Source of the DNA: Chachezhania sediminis
GTDB taxonomy: Bacteria; Pseudomonadota; Alphaproteobacteria; Rhodobacterales; Rhodobacteraceae
DNA length: 64,000 nt
Assembly (NCBI RefSeq): GCF_009765275.1
Contig: NZ_VOPH01000003.1
Location: forward strand, 1 to 64,000
Direction of reading: 5' to 3'
Shown here one piece after another: positions 55,732-63,791 of the stretch. The notes beneath the pieces were generated by a model that did not search any database, was not told the DNA's origin, and saw nothing but the letters and a program-made list of their open reading frames with translations. The translations under genes and the position numbers were made by a program. Every line of letters starts with the position of its first letter. Position 1 is the stretch's first letter.

Positions 55732-55991
55732 GCTTCTGCCTCCGCTGCCTGCTGTTGCTCCTGGACTGGATAGATGTGCGTCGGACCATGGGTCTCCATG
55801 ACCTCTTCGGGGCGCGCGTCGAGCCAGAACTTCCGGACCTTCCATGTGCCGAACGTTCCGGCCCGGTAGCCGCCTGTAAGCCCCTCGTATTCGTACTGCA
55901 GAACCAGGGTGATGATCGGATCCCGAAACAGGCGCTTCTGGATGTTCACCCGATGCCGGATCCTTCCGGTCTTTCGACGTTCCCAGTTCAC
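55728..55991 (-). CDS. Hypothetical island protein
   Basis: 87 residues from GTG 55991, chosen because AGGAGGAAG lies upstream and the previous in-frame stretch is atypical. Basic N-terminus, then aromatic and charged residues (YEGLTGGYRAGTFGTWKVRKFW). It overlaps its downstream neighbour by 4 bases. No family recognised. Confidence 0.6.
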   Translation of the reverse strand: MNWERRKTGRIRHRVNIQKRLFRDPIITLVLQYEYEGLTGGYRAGTFGTWKVRKFWLDARPEEVMETHGPTHIYPVQEQQQAAEAEA

Positions 55992-56041
55992 GCCGCTTCC
56001 TCCTTCATCGCCCAGCCGCCCCACTGGTCGGCGGCGGTCAT
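55988..56041 (-). CDS. Possible 17-residue micro-ORF
   Basis: ATG 56041 overlaps the stop of the upstream gene (ATGA), and its own stop overlaps the GTG of the next gene (GTGA). Reading gives a 17-residue peptide MTAADQWGGWAMKEEAA. The double overlap keeps the whole train continuous. It may be a real short peptide, a coupling device or a remnant. Confidence 0.35.
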   Translation of the reverse strand: MTAADQWGGWAMKEEAA

Positions 56042-56310
56042 TTCCGATTCCTCCGCGTGATCTTGCGGGCCTTGCGCGCCGCCTTGGCCTTGGCGCGGAT
56101 CTTGTCGCGGTGGCCGATGGCGAGTGCCTTTCCCCAGCGATGCCCGGACACGGCATAGGCGCTGCGCTCATCGGCGCGGCCCTCGATCTCATTCAACCGT
56201 CTCCGCAGGTCTTGCATCTCGTCGCGTAGGAACGGAGCCCTCGATGCCTGTTCCGCGTTCAGCGCGACGAGGGCAGCCAGAGCGAATCTGTTCGAAAGAA
56301 GGTCGGCCAT
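56038..56310 (-). CDS. Hypothetical island protein, basic C-terminus
   Basis: 90 residues from ATG 56310; a GTG at 56313 is also possible. A helical N-terminal part with LRDEMQDLRRRLNEIEGRADE (coiled-coil-like) is followed by a strongly basic tail (KAKAARKARKITRRNRK). DNA or RNA binding is likely (inference). Confidence 0.6.
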   Translation of the reverse strand: MADLLSNRFALAALVALNAEQASRAPFLRDEMQDLRRRLNEIEGRADERSAYAVSGHRWGKALAIGHRDKIRAKAKAARKARKITRRNRK

Positions 56311-56312
56311 CA

Positions 56313-57017
56313 CTACGCTCCCTCTTGCGTGAGGGCGGCGCGCTGTTGTCGGTCATACTCGGCCGCGATCAAGGCACCGGCTCGGGCGAGGTCGGTCAGG
56401 GGGTCTTTCGGCTTCCACCAGTCAGCAGCCCACGGCCAGAGGCTTGTGACCATGCCGCGCACATTTCGGGCTAGGACCATGTTCCCGATGCTAAGGCCGT
56501 GCATGGCGTAGCAGGCCGCAGCGCCAGCCAGTTCACCCGCCTGATGCGCGTCGTCATGCGCTGGCGTCCAGCCTTCGACCTCGACCTGACGGCGGCGCTC
56601 TGCCGCGATGGCGGCGACACCGGGGGACACGGGCGCGCCGCCCCACCCATGGTCATCCGCATCGAAATGCAGCTTCTGCCCGATCCTATCGGCCGCGACG
56701 GTCGCGCAATCGGGGCAGAGGGTGCCGCCAAGCAGATGCTCGGGGTGATCGCCCAACGTCTCTGGCTTCGGCGCGATCTGCCGCCACAAGTCGTTAGGGA
56801 CGCGGTAGGCGGTCCGGAAGACGCGGCCGCAGGTATCGCACGTGTCGCCGTCCGCTGCCGCCGTGGCGGCCATGGCAACGGTCGCCAGAGCCTGGCACCC
56901 GGGATCGTCGCAGTTCGGGTTCGGCCATTCATCGGGGACGACCTGCCAGCATGCGGGCTCGCCCTTGAAGGCGCAGCGTTCTTGGCAGATCGCGCGGGCG
57001 ATGGTGTCAGCAGTCAT
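56313..57017 (-). CDS. Phage-type hypothetical protein with Cys motifs
   Basis: 234 residues. Cys pairs (CQERCAFKGEPACW, CDTCGRVF, CPDC) suggest a zinc-binding N-terminal half. The C-terminal half (AAERRRQVEVEGWTPAHDD, WWKPKDPLTDLARAGALIAAE) matches a domain common in phage hypothetical proteins of this group. Function unknown. Overlaps the DUF4031 gene start region. Confidence 0.7.
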   Translation of the reverse strand: MTADTIARAICQERCAFKGEPACWQVVPDEWPNPNCDDPGCQALATVAMAATAAADGDTCDTCGRVFRTAYRVPNDLWRQIAPKPETLGDHPEHLLGGTLCPDCATVAADRIGQKLHFDADDHGWGGAPVSPGVAAIAAERRRQVEVEGWTPAHDDAHQAGELAGAAACYAMHGLSIGNMVLARNVRGMVTSLWPWAADWWKPKDPLTDLARAGALIAAEYDRQQRAALTQEGA

Positions 57018-57321
57018 GGATCACGTCTCCCGGTCTGGTCATGTCGGTGGGCTGGGGCGGGGTGGGCTTCGCGGACCTGGCGCGCAGGATCTCCGCCAGC
57101 TTCCGCCGATCGATCTCGACCGCGCCGTGCTTCACGGCCAGCGCGCGCTTCGACATGCAGATGTCGAAATGCTCGCGGCGGGTGCCGAGTGCCTGGATCC
57201 ACCGGCGCGCCACACCTATCTCGTCGACCATGGCCAGCAGCTCGGCCGTCGTGTCGGCCACCATGTGGCACATGATCATCTGGCCGACCGGGGCCCGCAT
57301 GTCGTCTACGTAGACGGTCAT
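57007..57321 (-). CDS. DUF4031 family protein
   Basis: 104 residues from ATG 57321, with GAGGT about 7 bases before; ATG 57327 is also in frame. It starts MTVYVDDMRAP and contains SKRALAVKHGA, the DUF4031 pattern, common in phages and mobile elements. Function unknown; a small enzyme fold is likely. Stop of the upstream gene overlaps its start (TGATG). Confidence 0.8.
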   Translation of the reverse strand: MTVYVDDMRAPVGQMIMCHMVADTTAELLAMVDEIGVARRWIQALGTRREHFDICMSKRALAVKHGAVEIDRRKLAEILRARSAKPTPPQPTDMTRPGDVIHDC

Positions 57322-57611
57322 CAACATACCTCGTCGAAGTAGCGGTTCAGGAGGTCGTGTGTGCCGGGCGGGGCCGTGGCAAGGATTGCCTTCGCCTCGT
57401 CCTGATCGCCGGCGCAGACCGTTTCCAGGTCGCTCTGGGGTAGGTCGGCCAGCCAGCGGTCGATGGGACCAAGTGCTATGGCCTGTCGTGCAAGAAATGC
57501 GTCAAGCTCGGCGCGCATCTGATCTTCGGGCCGGAAGCGGCTGATTCCGCCATTGTCGTAGGCGATTTCCAGCGCTGCGGCGGTGATGCCGGGGTATCTG
57601 GCGCCGCTCAT
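57321..57611 (-). CDS. Hypothetical island protein
   Basis: 96 residues from ATG 57611, ATGA overlap with the gene upstream. Helical, acidic, with a C-terminal ATAPPGTHDLLNRYFDEV segment. No domain recognised. Confidence 0.6.
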   Translation of the reverse strand: MSGARYPGITAAALEIAYDNGGISRFRPEDQMRAELDAFLARQAIALGPIDRWLADLPQSDLETVCAGDQDEAKAILATAPPGTHDLLNRYFDEVC

Positions 57612-58030
57612 CCCGGCACCCCATCGTGCTGGACGCCGTCCAGAAGGCGGCGCAATTCGCCAAGCGCGGCGATAATTTCCCCGCGAGATGCGAAGCCGGT
57701 GAATGGCGATCTCGCTTCCAGTGCATCCGCAAGATCGGCAGCGGCCAGTAGAGCGGCTTCCATGTCGGGGACGCGGGCGATGCGCGCGGTATTCGCCGCG
57801 CCTCTGGGCCCATTCCCGGTATGGCAGACATCGCAATCTCCGCCATCTGCGTGCTTACCGATGACGAACAAGAACTTATTAGGCTCCCCCATCTTCACGG
57901 AATTGCAGACGTACTCGCCGATCTCGTCTGGTGTCATGGCGCGCCCATCCGCATGCACCATGTTGTGCCCTGTCCACGGCCCCGGCGTCCCCGCCTCACG
58001 ATCCCGCTTGATGTCGTCGATCATGCCCAT
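57608..58030 (-). CDS. Hypothetical island protein
   Basis: 140 residues from ATG 58030. Contains MIDDIKRDREAGTPGPW near the start, a phage-protein-like opening, and a CDVCHTG motif with the heme-like C-x-x-C-H pattern, here probably metal binding. Acidic helical C-terminus. Overlaps its neighbours by 4 and 1 bases. Confidence 0.65.
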   Translation of the reverse strand: MGMIDDIKRDREAGTPGPWTGHNMVHADGRAMTPDEIGEYVCNSVKMGEPNKFLFVIGKHADGGDCDVCHTGNGPRGAANTARIARVPDMEAALLAAADLADALEARSPFTGFASRGEIIAALGELRRLLDGVQHDGVPG

Positions 58031-58182
58031 CACGACGCCCCCAGCGCAGCGGCGATCCCGCCGAAGATGACGACCAGCCCGAGGACGACGCCCGGCAGGA
58101 TCCACCAGCCAGACGGCATGCGACGTTGGCGGTTCAGTGTGTGTCTGGTGTGGGCCCAGGGGCCGTGGGTGACCTTCGGCAT
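58030..58182 (-). CDS. Small membrane protein
   Basis: 50 residues from ATG 58182. A basic N-terminus (HTRHTLNRQRRM) is followed by one hydrophobic helix (WWILPGVVLGLVVIFGGIAAAL), so a single-span inner-membrane protein. Small membrane proteins in phages often act in lysis or exclusion; not determinable here. Confidence 0.5.
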   Translation of the reverse strand: MPKVTHGPWAHTRHTLNRQRRMPSGWWILPGVVLGLVVIFGGIAAALGAS

Positions 58183-58202
58183 GGTGGTGCTCCTGTGTGG
58201 GG

Positions 58203-58237
58203 GCCGGCGCGGCAGGGAGGGGATGGGCCGCGCCGGC
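58203..58237. repeat. 10-bp inverted repeat after the helicase-methyltransferase gene
   Basis: GCCGGCGCGG at 58203-58212 pairs perfectly with CCGCGCCGGC at 58228-58237 around a 15-base loop. It lies in the gap downstream of the stop at 58292 on the minus strand. No T-run, so a factor-dependent terminator or a transcript-end hairpin. Confidence 0.45.
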
Positions 58238-58291
58238 GTTCCCCCGGCCGGGGATGGAGGAGAATGGCCGGGGAAGGGGTGACGTTCGCGA

Positions 58292-60925
58292 TCAGGCGGC
58301 GTCGGCGCCCGCCTGATCTTCGGGTTCCAGCAGATCGAAGAGTGACGGCATGTCCGCATCGCGCTCGGCCGCTGCGACATAGGCGGCCCCGTCGACGAAA
58401 TATCCGTGGTTCAGTTCGACACCGATGCCGCGGCGGCCTTGCTTGATCGCCCGGAAGGGAACCGTCATCAGCCCGCCGAACGGGTCGAAGACCGTCTCGC
58501 CCTTCTCGGTGTATTGCGCGATCGCGCGGTCAACGATGTCGTACTGCAGCGGGCACAGGTGCATCTCGCCGCCCTTGCGCGCCTGTTCCGCATTGATGGT
58601 CATCATCCTGGCAACGTCGGTCCAGACGTCAGGGTGCAGGCTGTGGGGCGGCAGGAGCATGAACGTCGGCGGCAGGCGTCCCGTCATCTCCAGCCCTTCG
58701 GCGATGCGGACATGGTGCTCGAAATCATAGACCGCGCCCAGGTTGTGCTGGCGCCAGATCTTGAAGACCTGGTCAGCATCGAGCCCGGCAAGTTCCTGCG
58801 GTGTCAGCTGCCGGTCGCCGCTGGACCGCGCGTAGGCATGGGCGTCGACCTGCCAGCGTGCCCGGCTGTAGCCGCCTTCGTTGCGCCAGTCCTTCGCATC
58901 CGGATCCCATTCCTTCTTCGCCTTGGCGGGCGGTCGGTCGGCATAGCCGTTGCTGCGATCCGAAGGCGGCTTGCGGAAGATCAGCAGGTATTCCGGAACA
59001 CCGCAGCCCATGCGGGACCCGTCCTTGCACTGTTCCGTCCAGCCCAGGCGGTAGGTCTGGTTGTTCTCGCGCACCACGTCTGTCGTGATGGTCTTCATCC
59101 CCAGATAGGCGAAGCCGTGGCCGCAGAATTCGCGGATACAGTCGCAATGCAGTGTCGATAGCGTCTGGAAGCCCAGACCGTTCAAGCCGCCCGGGATGAT
59201 CCTGTCCTTGACGTGGATTGCAGCGATCCGCCCGGGTTCCAGCACGCGCAGCAGCTCCGGGATCAGGAAGTCCATCTGTTGCCAGAAATGCCCGTCGTCG
59301 TCGGTGTGTCCGAAGTCTGCATAGTTCGGGCTGTATTCGTACTGTGTCGAGAACGGGATGGACGTGACGATCAGCTGGACCGAGGCCTCGTCCATTCTGC
59401 GGGTTTCGTCGACACAGTCGTTATGGACGATGCGATAGTTTTTGCCGGTGATTTCCACCCGTTCGACGCCCATGGCGCGGGTCAGCGCCTTCTGCATCGA
59501 GATCTCGGACAGGCCGTATTCCTTGATGATGCTGATCATCTTCTGAACCATCTCCTCGTGCTGTCGCCACTTGCGTTCCAGGGCCCGGCGGATTTCGCGC
59601 TCGGCCTCGGTGTAGATCAGGTCCAGCCGGACCTCGGCCGCGGGCTGCCCGAAGCGGAGCAGCCGGTGCACGGCCTGGATGAAGTCGTTGAACTTGAAGC
59701 CAATCCCCAGGAAGACGTGCCAGGCGCAGTGCCGCTGCAGGTTCGTGCCGCTGCCCAGCATCACCGGCTTCGCTGCCAGTTCCGCCAGTTCGCCATCTGC
59801 AAAGGCGCCGATCAGGTCCTCGCGCCGGTCCAGATCCTGCGCGCCATAAACCGAGGCCACGCCCGGGACCGCCTTTTCGATGGCGTGGCGTTCGGCTTCC
59901 AGATCGTGCCACAGGATCCGGTGCGCGGCCGGATCTTCGGCCCGCAGGTCCAACATCTTCGCGATCCGGTCGGGCAGGCTGTCGCGCTTCTCGGCCGCGG
60001 CGGCCGACAGGCTGGTCGTCGCTTCGCGGAACATCCGCGCCTGTCCGTTTCGCTCGGCGCCGGCACCGGCCAGATGGTCGACCGGCAGCTCGTGCCAGTT
60101 CACCTTCAGCTTGGGCAGGACATATCCGGCATCATCGAATCGGGGATCCAGATCGGACGGCCGGGTGACGAACAGCGCCCAGGACGCGACCCACATCCAG
60201 AACTCGCGTTCCTTGTGCTGCATCAGCGTCAACTGGTCGGCCTTCTGGCTGTTGCGCTTGAAGAACCGGGTCTTCGCGGCCGAGATGTCCATGACATCAA
60301 GGAAGGCGGCATAGGCCAGCAGTTCGATATAGTCGTTCGGGCTGGGCGTGGCGGTGGCGACGAAGCGGTACTTTACCCCTTCGGTGCGCACATGGTTCGA
60401 CCGGTCCCGCCGGTCGTCCCCGGCGAACAGCGCCATGAACTCGCGGAAGGTCTTCGTCCCGCCGAAGCCGCGCAGGATCGCCGCTTCGTCCAGGCTGACG
60501 GCGATGAACGGATCCGGGCTAACCTTGCCTTCCCGGACGCTTTCATAGTTCGTCAGATAGATCCCCGGGCCATCGACCTCGTCGCTGGATCGGATGAAGC
60601 GGATCGGCGCGGCGAAGGCGCCGGTGAACCTGGTGCGCGATTCCTGAAGGAACTCCCGACGCACGCCCAGCGGCGCCACGATCAGCGCGGCGCCCCCGAT
60701 CTGGGCCACGATCACCCGCATGGTTTCGATCTGGGTGGCCGTTTTGTGCAGGCCGAAGGATGCAAACCACGCCCGCCGCCCGCCGGCCAGCGCCCAGGCG
60801 ACCATGCGGCGGGTGTGGGGTTTCAGGGCCGGGTTCAGGTCGGCCTCGTCCACCTCGATCCCGCCGAAGCGTGGGGCGATGGCGGCCTTGGCCTTCAGGA
60901 AGTCGGCATAGCTTTGCGTGGCCAT
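58292..60925 (-). CDS. Helicase-DNA methyltransferase fusion (phage type)
   Basis: 877 residues. The N-terminal half is SNF2/SF2-helicase-like: a degenerate Walker A (SFGLHKTATQIE near residue 57), AALIVAPLGVRREF, the DExx-type VSLDEAAILRGF, TATPSPND, and a late motif VI-like VHRLLRFGQ. The C-terminal half is an amino-methyltransferase: TSIPF motif IV near residue 525 and motif I FDPFGGLMTVPFRA with GIGVELN near 825-850. This fusion occurs in prophages and may protect or remodel DNA. The motif order (IV before I) indicates the beta class. Target sequence unknown. Confidence 0.88.
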   Translation of the reverse strand: MATQSYADFLKAKAAIAPRFGGIEVDEADLNPALKPHTRRMVAWALAGGRRAWFASFGLHKTATQIETMRVIVAQIGGAALIVAPLGVRREFLQESRTRFTGAFAAPIRFIRSSDEVDGPGIYLTNYESVREGKVSPDPFIAVSLDEAAILRGFGGTKTFREFMALFAGDDRRDRSNHVRTEGVKYRFVATATPSPNDYIELLAYAAFLDVMDISAAKTRFFKRNSQKADQLTLMQHKEREFWMWVASWALFVTRPSDLDPRFDDAGYVLPKLKVNWHELPVDHLAGAGAERNGQARMFREATTSLSAAAAEKRDSLPDRIAKMLDLRAEDPAAHRILWHDLEAERHAIEKAVPGVASVYGAQDLDRREDLIGAFADGELAELAAKPVMLGSGTNLQRHCAWHVFLGIGFKFNDFIQAVHRLLRFGQPAAEVRLDLIYTEAEREIRRALERKWRQHEEMVQKMISIIKEYGLSEISMQKALTRAMGVERVEITGKNYRIVHNDCVDETRRMDEASVQLIVTSIPFSTQYEYSPNYADFGHTDDDGHFWQQMDFLIPELLRVLEPGRIAAIHVKDRIIPGGLNGLGFQTLSTLHCDCIREFCGHGFAYLGMKTITTDVVRENNQTYRLGWTEQCKDGSRMGCGVPEYLLIFRKPPSDRSNGYADRPPAKAKKEWDPDAKDWRNEGGYSRARWQVDAHAYARSSGDRQLTPQELAGLDADQVFKIWRQHNLGAVYDFEHHVRIAEGLEMTGRLPPTFMLLPPHSLHPDVWTDVARMMTINAEQARKGGEMHLCPLQYDIVDRAIAQYTEKGETVFDPFGGLMTVPFRAIKQGRRGIGVELNHGYFVDGAAYVAAAERDADMPSLFDLLEPEDQAGADAA

Positions 60926-61149
60926 CAGTCCGCCTCCGGCTCGATGAGGGAGACGATGGCGTCGTAATAGTCTTGGTTGGTGTGGTCGCCGAGGGCCATC
61001 GCCGCTACAACTCCGGCTGCGTACCAGACCCCGTCCGCCAAACCTCGGTCGTAGGCGTGCTTCCGTTTCCTGAATTCCGAAGCACCGGCCGCCGCCCCCA
61101 GCCCGACGGCCGCTGACACCATCCCAACGATGATCACAAGCTCATTCAT
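60925..61149 (-). CDS. Small membrane protein of the island
   Basis: 74 residues from ATG 61149. An N-terminal hydrophobic stretch (VIIVGMVSAAVGLGAAAG) and a second weaker one (VWYAAGVVAAMAL). No family. It overlaps the helicase-methyltransferase start at its end and the next gene's stop at its start. Confidence 0.55.
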   Translation of the reverse strand: MNELVIIVGMVSAAVGLGAAAGASEFRKRKHAYDRGLADGVWYAAGVVAAMALGDHTNQDYYDAIVSLIEPEAD

Positions 61150-61387
61150 CGATCTGCCTCCGCGCCTGACGGGATGCTGCGCGGCTGGTGCGTTCCGGCC
61201 GCGCAGCGATCACCTCGATGACCTCGCCTGTCTGCGGGTCGATCCGGCGGGCGGGGCCGGCGGCGCCGAAGGTGCCCTGCACCTTGCGCTTGCGTTCGGC
61301 CTTCGCGCTGAACTTCGAAAAGGCCACGTCCTGCAGGTATTGCGGCAGGTGACGGGCGGCCATGATCGCGCGCTTCCGCTCTGTCAT
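61142..61387 (-). CDS. Hypothetical island protein, very basic
   Basis: 81 residues from ATG 61387. Many Arg and Lys (MTERKRAIMAARHLPQYL, KFSAKAERKRKVQ), with a PQTGEVIEVI strand. It may bind nucleic acid. ATGA overlap with the upstream gene. Confidence 0.6.
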   Translation of the reverse strand: MTERKRAIMAARHLPQYLQDVAFSKFSAKAERKRKVQGTFGAAGPARRIDPQTGEVIEVIAARPERTSRAASRQARRQIDE

Positions 61388-61659
61388 CGCTTGGTCCCCG
61401 GGTAGGTGGTGGCGATGTAGGCGGCGGCCTTGCCGGCGGCGCGCTGGCGGATCGCGGCGACCGTGTCCACGACATTGCCGTGCCCTTCGGGCTGGATCCG
61501 GTGCAGGGCCGGGCCCATCCGTTGCAGATCGACCGATTGGCCGCGTTCAGCTTTCAGGGAAACCCAGGCGGCGCGATAGAGTTCCGGGTGATCGGCATAG
61601 GCTTCGGGCTGCGCCGCGATGCGGTGGGCGTCGAAGGCTGGTTTCCAGGTGTCGGTCAT
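61384..61659 (-). CDS. Hypothetical island protein
   Basis: 91 residues from ATG 61659, with CGGAGGTACTG upstream. It is helical and basic, with HPELYRAAWVSLKAERGQ in the middle and a C-terminal TTYPGTK. No family recognised. Overlaps the neighbouring genes by a few bases. Confidence 0.6.
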   Translation of the reverse strand: MTDTWKPAFDAHRIAAQPEAYADHPELYRAAWVSLKAERGQSVDLQRMGPALHRIQPEGHGNVVDTVAAIRQRAAGKAAAYIATTYPGTKR

Positions 61660-62069
61660 CAGTACCTCCGCTGAGGTGCCAAAGAAGCAGCCAGATTGCG
61701 CGTCAGCCGCGCGGACGTCGTTCGAGGCGCTGGTTCAAAACCTGACAGATCGGCCTGAAGATGCCGCCGCGCTTCTTCGACGATGCACAGAACATGTTCC
61801 GGAGGGGCTTCGCGGTGAAAATCGAAACTGGGATCTTTGGGACAGATGCGATGATCCATGCGATCCCTGACCCAGCGCGCCAGCATTGAATGTTCCCCCC
61901 GGGTCTGCCCGGCTTCCGCCCGGGCGATCTCGGCCCGCATCTCCGCTTCGTCCTGGATGATGCTTTCGATGGCCTGCTGCCGGTCGTGCAACGCCAGTGC
62001 ACGCCACATCGCGGTCGTGCAGATCTGGGTCAGTTCGTCGGTAGTAAGTGTGATTGTCGGTTCGGACAT
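61659..62069 (-). CDS. Hypothetical island protein
   Basis: 136 residues from ATG 62069 with a strong GGAGGATCACG ribosome binding site. A helical N-terminal half (TTDELTQICTTAMWRALALHDRQ) and an acidic middle. No domain recognised. First gene of the minus-strand train that ends with the helicase-methyltransferase; divergent from the gene at 62231. Confidence 0.6.
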   Translation of the reverse strand: MSEPTITLTTDELTQICTTAMWRALALHDRQQAIESIIQDEAEMRAEIARAEAGQTRGEHSMLARWVRDRMDHRICPKDPSFDFHREAPPEHVLCIVEEARRHLQADLSGFEPAPRTTSARLTRNLAASLAPQRRY

Positions 62070-62230
62070 CGTGATCCTCCTATCGCAGGCCGGTCGGAAC
62101 GCGGTTCCACATGCGAGTCCGCGGAAGTTGTGATATGAATGAAATCGAAATCAGGCGGCAGCGAGCGATGTTGACCGCATCCCTCGCTGCCTGAGCCCAT
62201 GAGTTATCAACCAACCCAAGGACTGTTCCG

Positions 62231-62491
62231 ATGACCGCAGAAAGAGACTTCGACCAGCGCCTGAAGGCTTTAGAGAACCGGTTGACAGAGAAGATCCATG
62301 CTGAAACCGGTCGCGAAAAATTCGGAATGCTCAACCTTGTCGCCGCGAGATGGCTGATTGTGCGGGCAATGCTGGAAGAAATGGAGCCGGAACAGATCAA
62401 ACGCATCTCGGCACGCGCGATCGAAAGCTCGGGAAACCCCAACGTGAAAAAGGAAGTCACCGAGCTGCTGAGCCACTTCGAAGAGGGCTGA
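62231..62491 (+). CDS. Small helical protein of the island
   Basis: 86 residues, AAGGA 8 bases upstream. It is the only plus-strand gene of the island in this window. Helical, with charged heptad-like pattern (DQRLKALENRLTEKIHAE). No domain recognised. Its opposite orientation within a minus-strand train suggests separate regulation. Confidence 0.6.
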   Translation: MTAERDFDQRLKALENRLTEKIHAETGREKFGMLNLVAARWLIVRAMLEEMEPEQIKRISARAIESSGNPNVKKEVTELLSHFEEG

Positions 62492-62525
62492 GCGACGAGG
62501 ACGATCTGACCGGACCCGCAGCGCA

Positions 62526-63182
62526 TCACGTCGTTTCCGGGTCCTTGTTCTCCGGGGCGGCGATGTCGCCGTTCGGGAGACGCAGTACGAACCTGTTCGC
62601 CATTTCGAACAGATTGATTGTGCTGCGAAGAGCGACAAGCGCGTGCGGGTCCTGGTCTATCAGGTCCCATTTGACTTCGTCGTAGAGCGCACGAAGCTCC
62701 GTCACGTCGTAGTACGGCCTGTCGCTCTGCGGATCCCCCCCGGCGCAGCTGCCCGCCAGGCTGCTCAACTGGGCGCGGGCCCAACTGCCCTCGGGCTCGG
62801 CCAGCGCCATGCTTAGGATGCGGGTGCTCAGGTTTTCCGGGGTGGGGGCTTTCGCAACCATCCCGGAAGCCTGTTCCGCCGTCGCGGTCCGGATCGCGAT
62901 GTCGTTCCAGCCTTCGATGATCTTGATCACGTCGCGAAAACGGCGAAGCCAGTCCGGATCCCGATTGGTCACGTCCAGCATTGCGTCTTCGTAGAGCGCG
63001 CGCAGTTCCGCCGTGTCATAAAACGGCTGGTCCGTTTTCGTGCGAACTGCGGTCGCACTATTGGCCAGAATGATCAGCAGGTACCGGGCGTCGCTGCCGG
63101 AAGGCGCATCCGTCGCCATGCGCAGGATGCGGGTGATCCTGTCCTCGGGCGCAGGGGTCTGGTCGTTCGTCTGGTCTGACAT
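62526..63182 (-). CDS. Protein with an internally duplicated module
   Basis: 218 residues. Residues 12-94 and 115-197 are two copies of one module, offset by 103: each has a RIL-type helix start, a variable middle, then (F/Y)YDxxELRALY followed by an acidic stretch ending in DP. The family is not recognised. The promoter region upstream carries two operator-like repeats. The lone Cys in the second module is not matched in the first. Transcribed toward the plus-strand gene at 62231. Confidence 0.65.
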   Translation of the reverse strand: MSDQTNDQTPAPEDRITRILRMATDAPSGSDARYLLIILANSATAVRTKTDQPFYDTAELRALYEDAMLDVTNRDPDWLRRFRDVIKIIEGWNDIAIRTATAEQASGMVAKAPTPENLSTRILSMALAEPEGSWARAQLSSLAGSCAGGDPQSDRPYYDVTELRALYDEVKWDLIDQDPHALVALRSTINLFEMANRFVLRLPNGDIAAPENKDPETT

Positions 63183-63339
63183 GGTGTCCCTCCATCTGAG
63201 CCGCTGTGGGTGAGCGGCGATGGAGGTATGATTTACACTATGTGAAAAAATGAGGCAAGCGCAGATTTTACACTATGTGAATTACGCCATTGTGCCCCAT
63301 GGGCGCGGGGCGTGGCGCCAGTTACGTGCGGATGACACG
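63183..63339. promoter_or_regulatory. Promoter with two 15-bp operator-like repeats
   Basis: TTTACACTATGTGAA occurs exactly at 63232-63246 and 63267-63281, 35 bp apart. Each copy contains the partial dyad CAC-TAT-GTG. On the minus strand a plausible promoter (TTGCCT at 63253-63258, 17-base spacer, TAAATC at 63230-63235) drives the duplicated-module gene; the first repeat overlaps its -10 element. The S24-type repressor encoded nearby is a candidate binder (inference). Confidence 0.6.
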
Positions 63340-63364
63340 AAAAAACCCGCACATGGCGGGGTTT
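63340..63364 (-). terminator. Intrinsic terminator of the lipoprotein gene
   Basis: CCCGC at 63346-63350 pairs with GCGGG at 63356-63360, extended by AAA/TTT, with one bulged G. On the minus strand the stem is followed by TTTTTT, so it ends transcription from the lipoprotein side. Confidence 0.65.
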
Positions 63365-63410
63365 GACTGAGAGATGGACGAACAGGAGTTGCTTTAGCTG
63401 TGCGCGGCAG

Positions 63411-63782
63411 TCATACGACCGCGCCCGCTGTCACTGTCGCTTGACCGGTCGCGCCGCTGGTAAGCCGGAAGGAAATATTTGCGGTGCTGGTGATGGTGGA
63501 GGTCGCGAATAGTGAGATGTGCGCCATCCCGTTCTCTCCGTTGGTGCAGGAGATTGGGAAGTCCCGGACGCCGTTCAGCCAATCGCGGTACTTGATCGGA
63601 ATCGTGCATTCAGTGCCATCCGAAAGTGCCAATCGATAGCCCGCAATGTAAATTCCGCTAGGGCTCGCTTCTTGGACTGCCGAAAGCGTCCTCCCATCGC
63701 TTACCACACCGAATCCGGACGATCCGTATTCGCACCCGGCAACCAAGATCCCGAGTGCCAACCAAACAACTGGCCTGCCCAT
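63411..63782 (-). CDS. Putative lipoprotein of the island
   Basis: 123 residues from ATG 63782, GAGGTG upstream. An N-terminal hydrophobic segment ends in the lipobox LVAGC (Cys near residue 17), so it would be lipid-anchored. The rest is a small soluble domain with two Cys beyond the lipobox. Lipoproteins beside a phage repressor often cause superinfection exclusion or lysogenic conversion (inference). Confidence 0.6.
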   Translation of the reverse strand: MGRPVVWLALGILVAGCEYGSSGFGVVSDGRTLSAVQEASPSGIYIAGYRLALSDGTECTIPIKYRDWLNGVRDFPISCTNGENGMAHISLFATSTITSTANISFRLTSGATGQATVTAGAVV

Positions 63783-63791
63783 GCTAGCACC

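Noticed and set aside
59213-60967. 584-codon plus-strand open frame
   Set aside because: It is antisense to the helicase-methyltransferase gene, which is supported by motifs in both halves.
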